From: Streptomyces sp. HmicA12
GTDB lineage: Bacteria > Actinomycetota > Actinomycetes > Streptomycetales > Streptomycetaceae
Assembly: GCF_000373565.1 (NCBI RefSeq)
Contig: NZ_KB891850.1
Coordinates: 248,001-312,000, forward strand
Direction of reading: 5' to 3'
DNA length: 64,000 bases
Shown here: piece after piece, positions 22,238 to 30,604 of the stretch
Numbering within the stretch: position 1 is the stretch's first letter
Layout of the letters: the number at the start of each line of letters is the position of its first letter
Notes under the pieces: generated by a model
What the model was told of the DNA's origin: nothing
Seen by the model: the letters and a program-made list of their open reading frames with translations, nothing else
The model's database searches: none
Program-made: the position numbers and the translations under genes

Positions 22238-23469
22238 CCACCGCCACGGCCACCACCCGGCCCACGCCCACCACCGGGCCCACCGGCACCGTAGCGGCCT
22301 GCCGGGCGGCCCTCTCCGCCGCCCGGCAGGCGTTCCGCACGGCACGGTCGGGCGCGACCACGTCACCGGACGCCCCTCCCGTCGCCCCTTCCGTCACCCC
22401 TCCCACCGCCTCGGCGGGGAAGACCGCCACGGCCGCCCCCGCCGCCCCCGGCGCGAACACCCCGGGGCTCGGCCGCTTCGACACCGGCTACCGCCCCCGT
22501 TCCGTCGCCCTGCGCCAACACGCGCGCACCGTCGCCGAGTTGGTGCGCGCCCCGGCCGCGCTGACCGTGCCCGGTGATGTGTTCGCCGGGGCGCTGGCCG
22601 TCGGACGGCCCGCCGGGGGACGGACACTGCTGCTCGCCGCGTCCTCCGTCAGCCTGTACTGGGCCGGCATGGCCCTCAACGACTGGGCCGACCGCGACGA
22701 GGACACCGTCGAACGGCCCGAGCGGCCGATCCCGTCCGGGCGCATCGCCCCGGGCACCGCACTCGCCCTCGCCGCCGGACTGACCGCCACCGGGCTCGGC
22801 CTGGGCGCGCTCGCGGGCGGACGACGCGTGCTGCTGCGCCGCACGCTCCCGCTGGCCGCGGCCGTGTGGGCGTACGACCTGGCCCTGAAGCACACCCCGT
22901 TCGGGCCCGCCGCCATGGCCGCGGCCCGGGCCCTCGACGTCCTGCACGGCACCGGACCCGCCCCCGCGGGACCCGCGCTGCGCGCCGCGGCGACGGTCGC
23001 CGGACACACCCTCGCGGTGACCCGGCTCAGCCGCCACGAGGTCACCGGCGAGCCCGGCCGCGAGCCGGTCGTCTCGCTCGCGGCGACGGCGGCGGTCACC
23101 GCCACCGTGGGCGCGGCCGCGGTCCACGGCCACCTCGTCCGGCGCACCGGCGCGACCCTGCCGGCCCCCGCACCACGGCCCCGACCGGCCGACACAGCAA
23201 CCCTCTTGACCCCGTCGGCCACCACTGCGACCCTCGCCACCCTCACCGCTCTGCTCGGCTACGCCGTCACCTGTTCCCGTCCCCAATGGACCGTCGTGCG
23301 CCACCCCGATCCCGAACGCGTCCGCGCCGCCGTCGGCGCCGGCATCCACGCCCTGCTGCCCCTGCAGGCCGCCCTGGTCGCCCGTGCCGGTGCGCCGCGG
23401 CTCGCCGTCCTGCTCGGCGCCGCGCTGCCCCAGGCGGCCCGGCTCGCACGGAAGGTGTCCCCGACATGA
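22234..23469 (+). CDS. eboC: UbiA-family prenyltransferase, EboC-like
   Basis: 411 residues. The first ~85 are a low-complexity Thr/Ala/Pro segment, then a UbiA-type membrane domain with about 8-9 hydrophobic helices. The first Asp-rich motif is NDWADRDED, followed by the typical RPIPSGRI. The second Asp motif is weak (YDLALKHTPFG). UbiA proteins transfer a prenyl or phytyl chain to an aromatic or polar acceptor in the membrane. In the ebo set EboC is a constant member of unknown substrate. ATGA overlaps at both ends couple it to MIPS and the TIM-barrel gene. Confidence 0.8.
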   Translation: MTTATATTRPTPTTGPTGTVAACRAALSAARQAFRTARSGATTSPDAPPVAPSVTPPTASAGKTATAAPAAPGANTPGLGRFDTGYRPRSVALRQHARTVAELVRAPAALTVPGDVFAGALAVGRPAGGRTLLLAASSVSLYWAGMALNDWADRDEDTVERPERPIPSGRIAPGTALALAAGLTATGLGLGALAGGRRVLLRRTLPLAAAVWAYDLALKHTPFGPAAMAAARALDVLHGTGPAPAGPALRAAATVAGHTLAVTRLSRHEVTGEPGREPVVSLAATAAVTATVGAAAVHGHLVRRTGATLPAPAPRPRPADTATLLTPSATTATLATLTALLGYAVTCSRPQWTVVRHPDPERVRAAVGAGIHALLPLQAALVARAGAPRLAVLLGAALPQAARLARKVSPT

Positions 23470-24359
23470 GCCCCGCCCTGCGCTTCGCCTACGGGACCAA
23501 CGGCTTCGCCGACCACCGGCTGCCCGACGCCCTGCGCGTCCTCGCCGACCTGGGCTACGACGGCGTCTCCCTCACGCTCGACCACCAGCACCTCGACCCG
23601 TACGCCCCCGAACTCGCCGCCCGGGTCCGGGACACGGCGAGGGCGCTGGAACGCACCGGTCTCGCCGTCGTCGTGGAGACCGGCGCCCGGTACCTGCTCG
23701 ACCCGATGCGCAAGCACCGGCCCACCCTGCTGAGCGCCGAGCCCGAAGGCCGCGCGCGCCGGCTCGACCTGCTGCGCCGCGCCATCGCCGTCGGGGCCGA
23801 ACTCGGCGCGGAGGCCGTGCACCTGTGGAGCGGCGTCGTCGACCCCGGCACCACCCGCGCCGAGGCGTGGCAGCGCCTGGAGGCGGGCTGCACCGAGGCC
23901 GTCGCCGAGGCCGACCGGGCCGGCGTCGACCTGGCCTTCGAACCCGAGCCGGGCATGCTCGTCGCCGACCTCACCGGGTACCGGCGACTGATCACCGTCC
24001 TCGGCCGCCCCGAGCGGCTGCGGCTCACCCTCGACATCGGGCACTGCCGGTGCCTGGAGCCGTACCCCGTCCCACGCTGCGTCGAGCTGGCCGCCGACCG
24101 GCTCGCCCACGTCCAGATCGAGGACATGCGGCGCGGGGTGCACGAACATCTCCCCTTCGGGGAGGGCGAGATCGACTTCCCGCCGGTGTTCGACGCGCTG
24201 CGCCGCATCGGCTACGGCGGCCTGGTCTCCGTGGAACTGCCCCGGCACAGCCACGCCGCCACGGCGACGGCCCGCGACAGCATCGCCTTCCTGCGCCGCT
24301 CGGCCACGGCAGCGGCCGCCCCCGCCCGGCCCACCGACAAGGAGGTCGTCCTCATATGA
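23466..24359 (+). CDS. Xylose isomerase-like TIM-barrel sugar-phosphate isomerase/epimerase
   Basis: 297 residues of the AP-endonuclease-2/XylA-like TIM-barrel family. Likely metal ligands are Glu and His/Asp in AFEPEPGM, LDIGHCRC, HVQIEDMRRG-HEHLPFGEG and SVELPRHSH. Members isomerise or epimerise small sugars, inosose or related polyols. Next to an inositol-phosphate synthase, an inosose-type substrate is plausible. It is distinct from the larger EboE-type barrel two genes on. Its stop overlaps the EboA start. Confidence 0.8.
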   Translation: MSPALRFAYGTNGFADHRLPDALRVLADLGYDGVSLTLDHQHLDPYAPELAARVRDTARALERTGLAVVVETGARYLLDPMRKHRPTLLSAEPEGRARRLDLLRRAIAVGAELGAEAVHLWSGVVDPGTTRAEAWQRLEAGCTEAVAEADRAGVDLAFEPEPGMLVADLTGYRRLITVLGRPERLRLTLDIGHCRCLEPYPVPRCVELAADRLAHVQIEDMRRGVHEHLPFGEGEIDFPPVFDALRRIGYGGLVSVELPRHSHAATATARDSIAFLRRSATAAAAPARPTDKEVVLI

Positions 24360-25072
24360 CGCCGGTACGCACCCCCGAGCCCAGCACCCACACCCAGGCC
24401 CCTGCCTACGCCACGGTCCACGACATCCTGACCGCGTCCACGCTCAAGGAGTCCCTGCTGGCCGTCCTCACCCCGGACCAGCGCGCCCGGCTCGCCGTGG
24501 ACACCCGGGCCGTCGCCGAGCGCGGCACCCCCGCCCTCGACGTCCGCTTCCCCGCGGCCGGCCGCACCTACGGGCGCGGCCCGCTGCCCGGCTGGGCGCA
24601 CTGGGCGGTGGAGGACGCGGCCCGCACCGTCCTCCTCCAGCAACTGCCCCTGCGCGAGGCGGATCTGGCGGCCGAGGTCATCGCCCGCTACTGGGGCGGC
24701 GACGCCGCCGAGCGCCGGGGGGTGCTGCTGGCGCTGCCGTTCCTGGCGCTCGGGCCCGCCGCCCTCGCCCTGACCGACGACGCCGTGCGCACCAACGACA
24801 ACCGGCTCATCGCCGCAGCGCTCGGCCCCTACGCCCGGGCCCACCTCGACCAGTACCGCTGGCGCCAGGCCGTCCTCAAGTGCCTGTTCACCGGCATCCC
24901 GCTGCGCCGGGTCGCCGGACTCGACCAGCGCAGGGACCCCGAACTGGCCCGGATGGCACGCGACTTCGCGAAGGAGCGACAGGCCGCGGGCCGCGAGGTC
25001 CCGGCCGACCTGTGGCTCGTGGCCACCGAGGAGGCACCCCAGGAGGCACCCCAGGAGGCGGGGGAGAACTGA
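24356..25072 (+). CDS. eboA: EboA domain-containing protein
   Basis: 238 residues. The segment ALTDDAVRTNDNRLIAAALGPYARAHLDQYRWRQAVLKCLFTG matches my memory of the conserved EboA core. It is predicted soluble and helical, with no known enzymatic activity; ebo clusters have been tied to delivery of a metabolite to the periplasm (scytonemin precursor in cyanobacteria). The ATG overlaps the previous stop and follows a consensus AAGGAGG at 9 nt. The C-terminus ends in a short EAPQEAPQEAG repeat. Confidence 0.85.
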   Translation: MTPVRTPEPSTHTQAPAYATVHDILTASTLKESLLAVLTPDQRARLAVDTRAVAERGTPALDVRFPAAGRTYGRGPLPGWAHWAVEDAARTVLLQQLPLREADLAAEVIARYWGGDAAERRGVLLALPFLALGPAALALTDDAVRTNDNRLIAAALGPYARAHLDQYRWRQAVLKCLFTGIPLRRVAGLDQRRDPELARMARDFAKERQAAGREVPADLWLVATEEAPQEAPQEAGEN

Positions 25073-25134
25073 CCGGCCCGCCCCACCGACCCAGCCGCCC
25101 CACCAGCCCAGACCAGGAGCCAGGAGCCCCGGCC

Positions 25135-25998
25135 ATGCGCATCTTCGATCCGCACATCCACATGACGTCCCGCACCACCGACGACTACCGCGCGATGCAC
25201 GCCGCGGGCGTCCGTGCCCTGGTCGAGCCCGCCTTCTGGCTCGGTCAGCCGCGTACGTCGCCGGCCAGCTTCACCGACTACTTCGACGCGCTGCTCGGCT
25301 GGGAGCCCTACCGTGCCGCCCAGTTCGGCATCCGCCACCACTGCACCATCGGCCTGAACCCCAAGGAGGCCAACGACCCGCGCTGCCTCCCGGTCCTCGA
25401 CGAGCTGCCTCGCTACCTCGCCAAGGACGGCGTCGTCGCGGTCGGCGAGATCGGCTACGACACCGTCACCGAGGCGGAGGACCTGGCGTTCTCCCGCCAG
25501 TTGGAGCTCGCGGTCGGCTTCGGTCTGCCCGCCCTGGTGCACACCCCGCACCGCGACAAGGCGGGCGGCACCCGCCGCTCCCTCGACGTGGTCCGGGACT
25601 CCGGCATCGACCCGGGCTTCGTCGTCCTGGACCACCTCAACGAGGTGACCGTCGGCGAGGTAGCGGACACCGGCTGCTGGATGGGCTTCTCCATCTACCC
25701 GGACACCAAGATGACACCGGAGCGCATGGTGGCCGTCCTCCAGCGCCACGGAACCGAGCGGATACTGGTCAACTCGGCCGCCGACTGGGGCCACAGCGAC
25801 CCGCTGCTGACCCGGGCCACGGCCGACGCGATGCTCGCCGCCGGCTTCGACGAGGACGACGTGGACCGCGTGCTGTGGCGCAACCCCGTCACCTTCTACG
25901 GACAGTCCGGCCGCCTGGAACTCGACGACGCCGAGGGCGCCGACGTGACCACCGCCGGACTGTACGCGGGCAACTCCATCGCCCGCGGCGGCAGCTGA
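25135..25998 (+). CDS. eboB: TatD-family metal-dependent hydrolase, EboB-like
   Basis: 287 residues. It begins MRIFDPHIHM, the first metal-binding HxH of the amidohydrolase/TatD fold, and continues with AVGEIGYD (Glu ligand), LVHTPHRD and LVNSAADWGHSDP (late Asp). TatD-like proteins are hydrolases or nucleases; the ebo member's substrate is unknown. ATG 25135 was chosen because the first metal motif follows immediately and CAGGAGC lies before it; the open frame upstream is in the EboA gene. It lies 62 nt after EboA and 116 nt before EboE. Confidence 0.85.
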   Translation: MRIFDPHIHMTSRTTDDYRAMHAAGVRALVEPAFWLGQPRTSPASFTDYFDALLGWEPYRAAQFGIRHHCTIGLNPKEANDPRCLPVLDELPRYLAKDGVVAVGEIGYDTVTEAEDLAFSRQLELAVGFGLPALVHTPHRDKAGGTRRSLDVVRDSGIDPGFVVLDHLNEVTVGEVADTGCWMGFSIYPDTKMTPERMVAVLQRHGTERILVNSAADWGHSDPLLTRATADAMLAAGFDEDDVDRVLWRNPVTFYGQSGRLELDDAEGADVTTAGLYAGNSIARGGS

Positions 25999-26061
25999 CG
26001 GCAGCCGCACCTCGCCGGGCACCGCCGCTCGACGCCGGGCACCGCCGGGCACCGCACCACC

Positions 26062-26107
26062 GAGGGATCCGAAGCGATCCAGAGGGATCCGAAGGGATCC
26101 AGAGGGA
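26062..26107 (+). repeat. 20-bp tandem repeat in the eboE leader
   Basis: GAGGGATCCGAAGCGATCCA (26062-26081) is followed by a near-identical copy (26082-26101, one change) and a partial third GAGGGA that doubles as the Shine-Dalgarno of the next gene. It resembles the repeat at 4951 in containing a GATCC core placed just before an RBS. Confidence 0.8.
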
Positions 26108-26114
26108 AGCAGCC

Positions 26115-27281
26115 ATGCGTTTTCGACACCCCGACGGCTCCGCCGTCCACCTCGCCTACTGCACCAACGTGCACCCGGCTGAGAGCCTCGACGGCATCGT
26201 CGGCCAGCTCGCCGCCTACGCCGAACCGGCGCGGGTGGCCGCGGGCGCCTCGCTGATCGGGGTCGGCCTGTGGCTGCCCGCCGAGACGGCCGGCATGCTC
26301 GCCGCCGACCCGGCGGCCGTGGCCCGGCTGCGTCGCGAACTGTCCACCCGCGGCCTGGAGACCGTCACGCTCAACGGCTTCCCCTACCGCGGCTTCCACG
26401 CGCCCGTCGTCAAACGGGCCGTGTACTACCCGGACTGGTCCGAACCCGCCCGCCTGGAATACACCCTCAACCTCGCCCGCGTCCTCGCCGGACTGCTGCC
26501 CGACGACGCCGAGCGCGGCTCCATCTCCACCCTGCCGCTGGCCTGGCGCACCCACTGGACCTCCGCCCAACGCGCCACCGCGGCACGCCAGTTGGACTCC
26601 CTCGCCGAAGGACTCAAGCAGATCGCCGCCGACACCGGGCGGACCGTCCGGGTCGGCATCGAGCCCGAGCCCGGCTGCGTCGTGGAGACCACCGAGCAGG
26701 CCGTGCAGGCCCTGGCCGGCACCGACCCGGACTGGATCGGCCTGTGCCTGGACGCCTGCCACCTCGCGGTCGCCCACGAGGACCCGGCGACCGCCCTGGC
26801 ACAGCTGCGCGGCGCGGGCGTCCCCGTGGTCAAGCTGCAGGCGTCCACCGCGCTCCAGGTCGCCGACCCCGCCGACAGCGACGTACGCGAGGCGCTCGGC
26901 CGGTTCGCCGAACCCCGCTTCCTGCACCAGACCCGCGAGCCGGGACCCGACGGCGCACTCCTCGGCAGCGACGACCTGGGCGCCGCGCTCGCCGGGGCGC
27001 TGCCCGCCGAGGAGCCCTGGCGCGTCCACTTCCACGTACCCCTGCACGAGGAGCCGCGGCCGCCGCTGGCCGGCACCCGCGAGGTGCTGCGCGCGACGCT
27101 GAACGCGCTGTTCGCGGGGGAGCGGTCCCTGTGCGACCACGTCGAGGTCGAGACGTACACCTGGTCCGTGCTGCCCGGCGAACCGGTCGGTGACGTGGCG
27201 CTCGCGGCCGGCATAGCCGACGAACTGACGTGGATGAACGACGAGTTGACGGCCCTCGGGCTGAGCCGGGAGTCCTCGTGA
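26115..27281 (+). CDS. eboE: Metabolite traffic protein EboE-like TIM barrel
   Basis: 388 residues, typical for EboE. AYCTNVHPAESLDGIVGQLAAYAEPAR opens the protein as in other EboE proteins; it continues with TLNGFPYRGFH, GIEPEPGC (Glu ligand) and CLDACHLAVAHEDP. A xylose-isomerase-like barrel with metal ligands is implied; substrate unknown. The start lies 7 nt after AGAGGGAAG, which is part of a 20-bp tandem repeat. The stop overlaps the next GTG (GTGA). Confidence 0.88.
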   Translation: MRFRHPDGSAVHLAYCTNVHPAESLDGIVGQLAAYAEPARVAAGASLIGVGLWLPAETAGMLAADPAAVARLRRELSTRGLETVTLNGFPYRGFHAPVVKRAVYYPDWSEPARLEYTLNLARVLAGLLPDDAERGSISTLPLAWRTHWTSAQRATAARQLDSLAEGLKQIAADTGRTVRVGIEPEPGCVVETTEQAVQALAGTDPDWIGLCLDACHLAVAHEDPATALAQLRGAGVPVVKLQASTALQVADPADSDVREALGRFAEPRFLHQTREPGPDGALLGSDDLGAALAGALPAEEPWRVHFHVPLHEEPRPPLAGTREVLRATLNALFAGERSLCDHVEVETYTWSVLPGEPVGDVALAAGIADELTWMNDELTALGLSRESS

Positions 27282-28657
27282 GCGGGCAGCGACAGGTCGC
27301 CGTCCTGTGCACGGTCGGCCTCACCCCACGCCTGCTCGATCACATGCCGCACGTCAAGGCGATCGGCGAACAGGGCTTCACCGCACCCCTGGACACGGTG
27401 TTCCCCGCCGTCACCGCGACCGTGCACGCCACCCTCACCACCGGCCTCACGCCGCGCGAGCACGGCGCCGTCGCCAACGGCTGGTACCACCGCGACCACG
27501 GCGAGGTGATGATGTGGCGCCAGCACAACGCGCTGGTGCACGGCGAGAAGGTGTGGCAGGCGGCCCGCGAGCGCGACCCCGGCCACACCAGCGCCTACCT
27601 GTGCTGGTGGTGGGCGATGGGCGCCGACGTCGACACCGTGCTCACCCCGCGCCCCGTCTACCACTACGACGGCCGCAAGGCCCCCGACTGCTACACGGTC
27701 CCCGCCGGACTCCGCGACGAACTCACCTCTCTCCAGGGCGAGTTCCCGCTCTTCCAGTACTGGGGCCCGACCGCCTCCATCGCCTCCAGCCGCTGGATCG
27801 CGGGGGCCGCCCGCTACGTCATCGACCGCCGCCGCCCCGACCTCACCTTCGTCTACGTCCCGCACCTCGACTACGACCTCCAGCGCTACGGCCCCGACAG
27901 CCCCCAGGCCGTCGCGGCCGCCCGCGAGGCGGACGCCGCGCTCGCCCCGCTCCTGGAGGACCTGCGCGAACGCGGCATCACGGTCGTGGCGCTCAGCGAG
28001 TACGGCATCACCCCGGTGAGCCGGCCCGTCGACATCAACCGCGCCCTGCGCCGCGAGGGCCTGCTGTCGGTCTACGCCCAGCGCGGCATGGAGTACCTCG
28101 ACCCGCACACCTCACGGGCGTTCGCGGTCGCCGACCACCAGGCGGCGCACGTCTACGTCGCCGACCCCGTGGACATCCCCCGGGTGCGGGACGTCCTGAA
28201 GGCCCTGCCCGGCGTGGACGAGACCTGGGACCGCGCCGAACAGGCGGTCTACGGCATCGACCACCCCAACTCCGGTGACCTGGTGGCCGTTTCGGAACCG
28301 GACGCCTGGTTCACGTACTACTACTGGCTCGACGACGCCCGCGCACCCGACTTCGCGCGCGGCGTCGACATCCACCGCAAGCCGGGCTACGACCCCGCCG
28401 AGCTCTTCTTCGACCCGTCGATCCCGGCGGTGAAGGCGAAGGCGGCGTGGACCGTGCTGCGCAAGAAGGCCGGACTGCGCGCACCGCTGACCGTGGTGCC
28501 GCTCGATCCCGGCCTGGTCAGGGGCAGCCACGGACGGCTGCCCGCCGAGGACCGCGACGGGCCGCTGCTGCTGTGCTCGGACCCGGCGCAAGAGCGGGAC
28601 CGCTACCACGCCACCGAGGTCAAGGAGCTTCTCCTGCGCCTCAACGGACTGGCATGA
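27278..28657 (+). CDS. eboF: Alkaline phosphatase/nucleotide pyrophosphatase-family protein, EboF-like
   Basis: 459 residues of the type I phosphodiesterase/NPP fold. The nucleophile segment is TVFPAVTATVHATLTTG (Thr within FPxxTxxxH), with later ligands in HLDYDLQRYG and VADHQAAHVY. Its N-terminus lacks the usual first Asp cluster and begins VAVLCTVGLTP. Such enzymes remove phosphate or nucleotide groups. In an ebo setting it could release phosphate from the transported sugar or prenyl conjugate. GTG 27278 overlaps the EboE stop and follows CGGGAG. Confidence 0.82.
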   Translation: MSGQRQVAVLCTVGLTPRLLDHMPHVKAIGEQGFTAPLDTVFPAVTATVHATLTTGLTPREHGAVANGWYHRDHGEVMMWRQHNALVHGEKVWQAARERDPGHTSAYLCWWWAMGADVDTVLTPRPVYHYDGRKAPDCYTVPAGLRDELTSLQGEFPLFQYWGPTASIASSRWIAGAARYVIDRRRPDLTFVYVPHLDYDLQRYGPDSPQAVAAAREADAALAPLLEDLRERGITVVALSEYGITPVSRPVDINRALRREGLLSVYAQRGMEYLDPHTSRAFAVADHQAAHVYVADPVDIPRVRDVLKALPGVDETWDRAEQAVYGIDHPNSGDLVAVSEPDAWFTYYYWLDDARAPDFARGVDIHRKPGYDPAELFFDPSIPAVKAKAAWTVLRKKAGLRAPLTVVPLDPGLVRGSHGRLPAEDRDGPLLLCSDPAQERDRYHATEVKELLLRLNGLA

Positions 28658-28691
28658 GACCGGCCGTGACGAGACGAGAGGAGGCACGAGA

Positions 28692-29549
28692 ATGGCGCAG
28701 TCGGCGACGACACGACCGGTCGACGAGGCGATACCCACCCGACATGCCGAAGGGGTGCACATAGATCACGCGGCGGACATCGCCGATGTGTACGTGCCGG
28801 AATCGGCGCGCGACGTGGTGGCGGACCTCCGGCGCACCGGCGCGGTCCACATCTGGTGGTGGCGGCTCGGCGACGCCGTCGATCCGGCGGACTTCGCGCT
28901 GCTGGACGCGTCCGAACAGGCCCGCGCCCGCCGCTTCCACGCGGCGCGCGACGCGGCGGCGTTCACCACGACGCGGGCTGGCGCCCGGCGCGCGGTGGCC
29001 GGCCTGCTCGGGGTGGCCGCGCAGGCGGTGCGCTTCGGGCGGCGGGTCTGCCCGGGCTGCGGCGACACGGAACACGGCCCGCCGTCGGTGGTCCGTCCCC
29101 CCGTCCCGCTGGCGATCAGCCTCTCCCGCACCTCCGGCTGCGGGGTGCTCGCCCTGCGGGCGGGCAGCTGGGTCGGCGTCGACGTCGAGGCGTACCGGCC
29201 CGTGGAGTCGGACGCCCTCGCCGAAGTGGTGCTCACCCCCTCGGAGGCCCGCCACATCCTGGGCCTGCCCGCGGGGGGCGAGGACCGCGTCCACCGGTTC
29301 CACCGCGCCTGGACCAGGAAGGAGGCCGTCGTCAAGGCGGTCGGTCTCGGCCTGATGGGCATGCCGCTGAACACCCTTGAGGTCGCCCCGGCCGACCCGG
29401 GCCCGTTCCGGGTCACCCACGACCACCAGGGCGAACTCACCCAGTGGCACGTGGAGGACGTCCACCTGGACAGCGGCTGGTCGGCATCCCTGGCCCGCCC
29501 CGCCACGTCGAGCCCCCTGGGACCGGTACAGGTGCACGCCCCGGCGTGA
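28692..29549 (+). CDS. 4'-Phosphopantetheinyl transferase (Sfp type), copy 1
   Basis: 285 residues. The Mg/CoA motifs are present: GVDVEAYRPV and WTRKEAVVKAVGLGL, plus the central PGCGDTEHGPPSV and ISLSRTSG. It transfers phosphopantetheine from CoA to the Ser of carrier domains, here the NRPS T domains and any ACP. GAGGAGG lies 8 nt before the ATG. It is the last gene of the ebo-type run and ends at a strong terminator. A second, clearly related copy lies at 35324, so the cluster has two; each may serve a different carrier type. Confidence 0.9.
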   Translation: MAQSATTRPVDEAIPTRHAEGVHIDHAADIADVYVPESARDVVADLRRTGAVHIWWWRLGDAVDPADFALLDASEQARARRFHAARDAAAFTTTRAGARRAVAGLLGVAAQAVRFGRRVCPGCGDTEHGPPSVVRPPVPLAISLSRTSGCGVLALRAGSWVGVDVEAYRPVESDALAEVVLTPSEARHILGLPAGGEDRVHRFHRAWTRKEAVVKAVGLGLMGMPLNTLEVAPADPGPFRVTHDHQGELTQWHVEDVHLDSGWSASLARPATSSPLGPVQVHAPA

Positions 29550-29563
29550 CCACCCCCGAAACC

Positions 29564-29603
29564 AGGCCGGACCGGGCCACATCCCCCGCGCCCGGTCCGG
29601 CCT
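29564..29603 (+). terminator. 14-bp perfect hairpin after PPTase 1
   Basis: Arms 29564-29577 and 29590-29603 pair without mismatch around a 12-nt loop, 14 nt after the stop codon. Confidence 0.8.
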
Positions 29604-29679
29604 GCCCCTCCGGCCTCTCCGGTGTCCGGCCGCGACCCACGCCGGCCGCCGGCTCGGTCCTCCTGACCAGGGAGCCCCC

Positions 29680-30408
29680 ATGTCCCACCACTCACCGTCC
29701 ACCCTCACCACTTCCACCATCTCCGCCTCTCTCACGACCACCCTCGAACCCCCGGCCCCGCCACCGCCGCCCCGCAAGGGCCCGCCCCACACCCCGCCGC
29801 CCGGCCCCCTCGCCGTGGCCGGCGGTGTCGCGGCCGTCGGGGCCGCGCTGGCGCTCGGGGCGCTCGCCGGAGGCGAACTGCGCGGGTTCATGGACCGGAT
29901 GGCCGGGGTCGTGGCCCTGGTCGCGCTCTCCGTCGCCGTCATGCTCGGGCTCGCCACCGCGCTGCGCGGAGTGCTGCCGCCCGGGCTGCGCACGTACGCC
30001 ATGGCGGCCCACCGCGGCGCCGGCGTCCTCGGCGTGGGCGCGCTGTTCGTCCACATCGGGGTGAAGGTGGCCGGCGACCGGATCGGCGCCGCGGCCGCCG
30101 CGTTCGGCGTCGGCAGCCCGGATCTGCTGGTCGGCCTCGGCACGCTCGCCTGCCACCTGTTCCTGCTCGCCCTCGCCACCGGCATCTGGCGCGGCGTCTT
30201 CGCGACCCGGCGATGGATCCGCCCGTTCCGCGTCCTGCACGGCGCCTCGTACGCGGCCTGGCTCGCCGCCCTCGTCCACGGCCTGACCGCGGGCCGCGCC
30301 CCGGCCCCCTGGGTCGTCGTCTGCTACGCCCTGTGCGTGGCGGGGACGGCCGCCCTCCTCACGTACCGGAACGTGCGCACCGCCCGGCCGGGGAAACCGG
30401 CCGCGTAA
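29680..30408 (+). CDS. Small multi-pass membrane protein with paired His helices (ferric-reductase/cytochrome b-like)
   Basis: 242 residues: a ~40-residue Thr/Pro-rich cytoplasmic start, then about six hydrophobic helices. His residues recur inside helices at the right spacing for heme ligation: TYAMAAHRGAGVLGVGALFVHIG and FRVLHGASYAAWLAALVHG, with a further CHLF. This arrangement is typical of ferric-reductase-like or cytochrome b-type electron-transfer domains. No flavin or NAD domain is attached. The partner is unknown; electrons for an exported redox enzyme are possible. It lies between two strong terminators with no clear operator of its own. Confidence 0.65.
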   Translation: MSHHSPSTLTTSTISASLTTTLEPPAPPPPPRKGPPHTPPPGPLAVAGGVAAVGAALALGALAGGELRGFMDRMAGVVALVALSVAVMLGLATALRGVLPPGLRTYAMAAHRGAGVLGVGALFVHIGVKVAGDRIGAAAAAFGVGSPDLLVGLGTLACHLFLLALATGIWRGVFATRRWIRPFRVLHGASYAAWLAALVHGLTAGRAPAPWVVVCYALCVAGTAALLTYRNVRTARPGKPAA

Positions 30409-30426
30409 CCCCGCACGCACCTGCCC

Positions 30427-30462
30427 CTTTTCGGCCGATCCTTCCGAGGACCGGCCGAAAAG
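30427..30462 (+). terminator. Extended hairpin between membrane protein gene and ABC exporter
   Basis: An 11-bp stem (30427-30437 with 30452-30462) carries an inner 4-bp stem and tetraloop TCCG beyond one mismatch. The left arm begins CTTTTCGG and the right arm ends AAAAG, so it could work in both directions. Confidence 0.8.
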
Positions 30463-30490
30463 CATGTCCGCAAGGGCTCCGAACCCCTCC

Positions 30491-30508
30491 GACATAGCCC
30501 CGATATAG
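30491..30508 (+). promoter_or_regulatory. SARP-type operator before ABC exporter genes
   Basis: GACATAG-CCCC-GATATAG, an 11-bp-period direct repeat, placed just after the preceding terminator and about 100 nt before the ABC start codon. Confidence 0.6.
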
Positions 30509-30604
30509 ATCCACGGGACAGCTTCGAGATGACGCGCCATTCGCTGCCGGCGGAGCACGCGCTGACGACCCCCACGGACGATGGACGGAGAGGACTGGTC
30601 ACGC

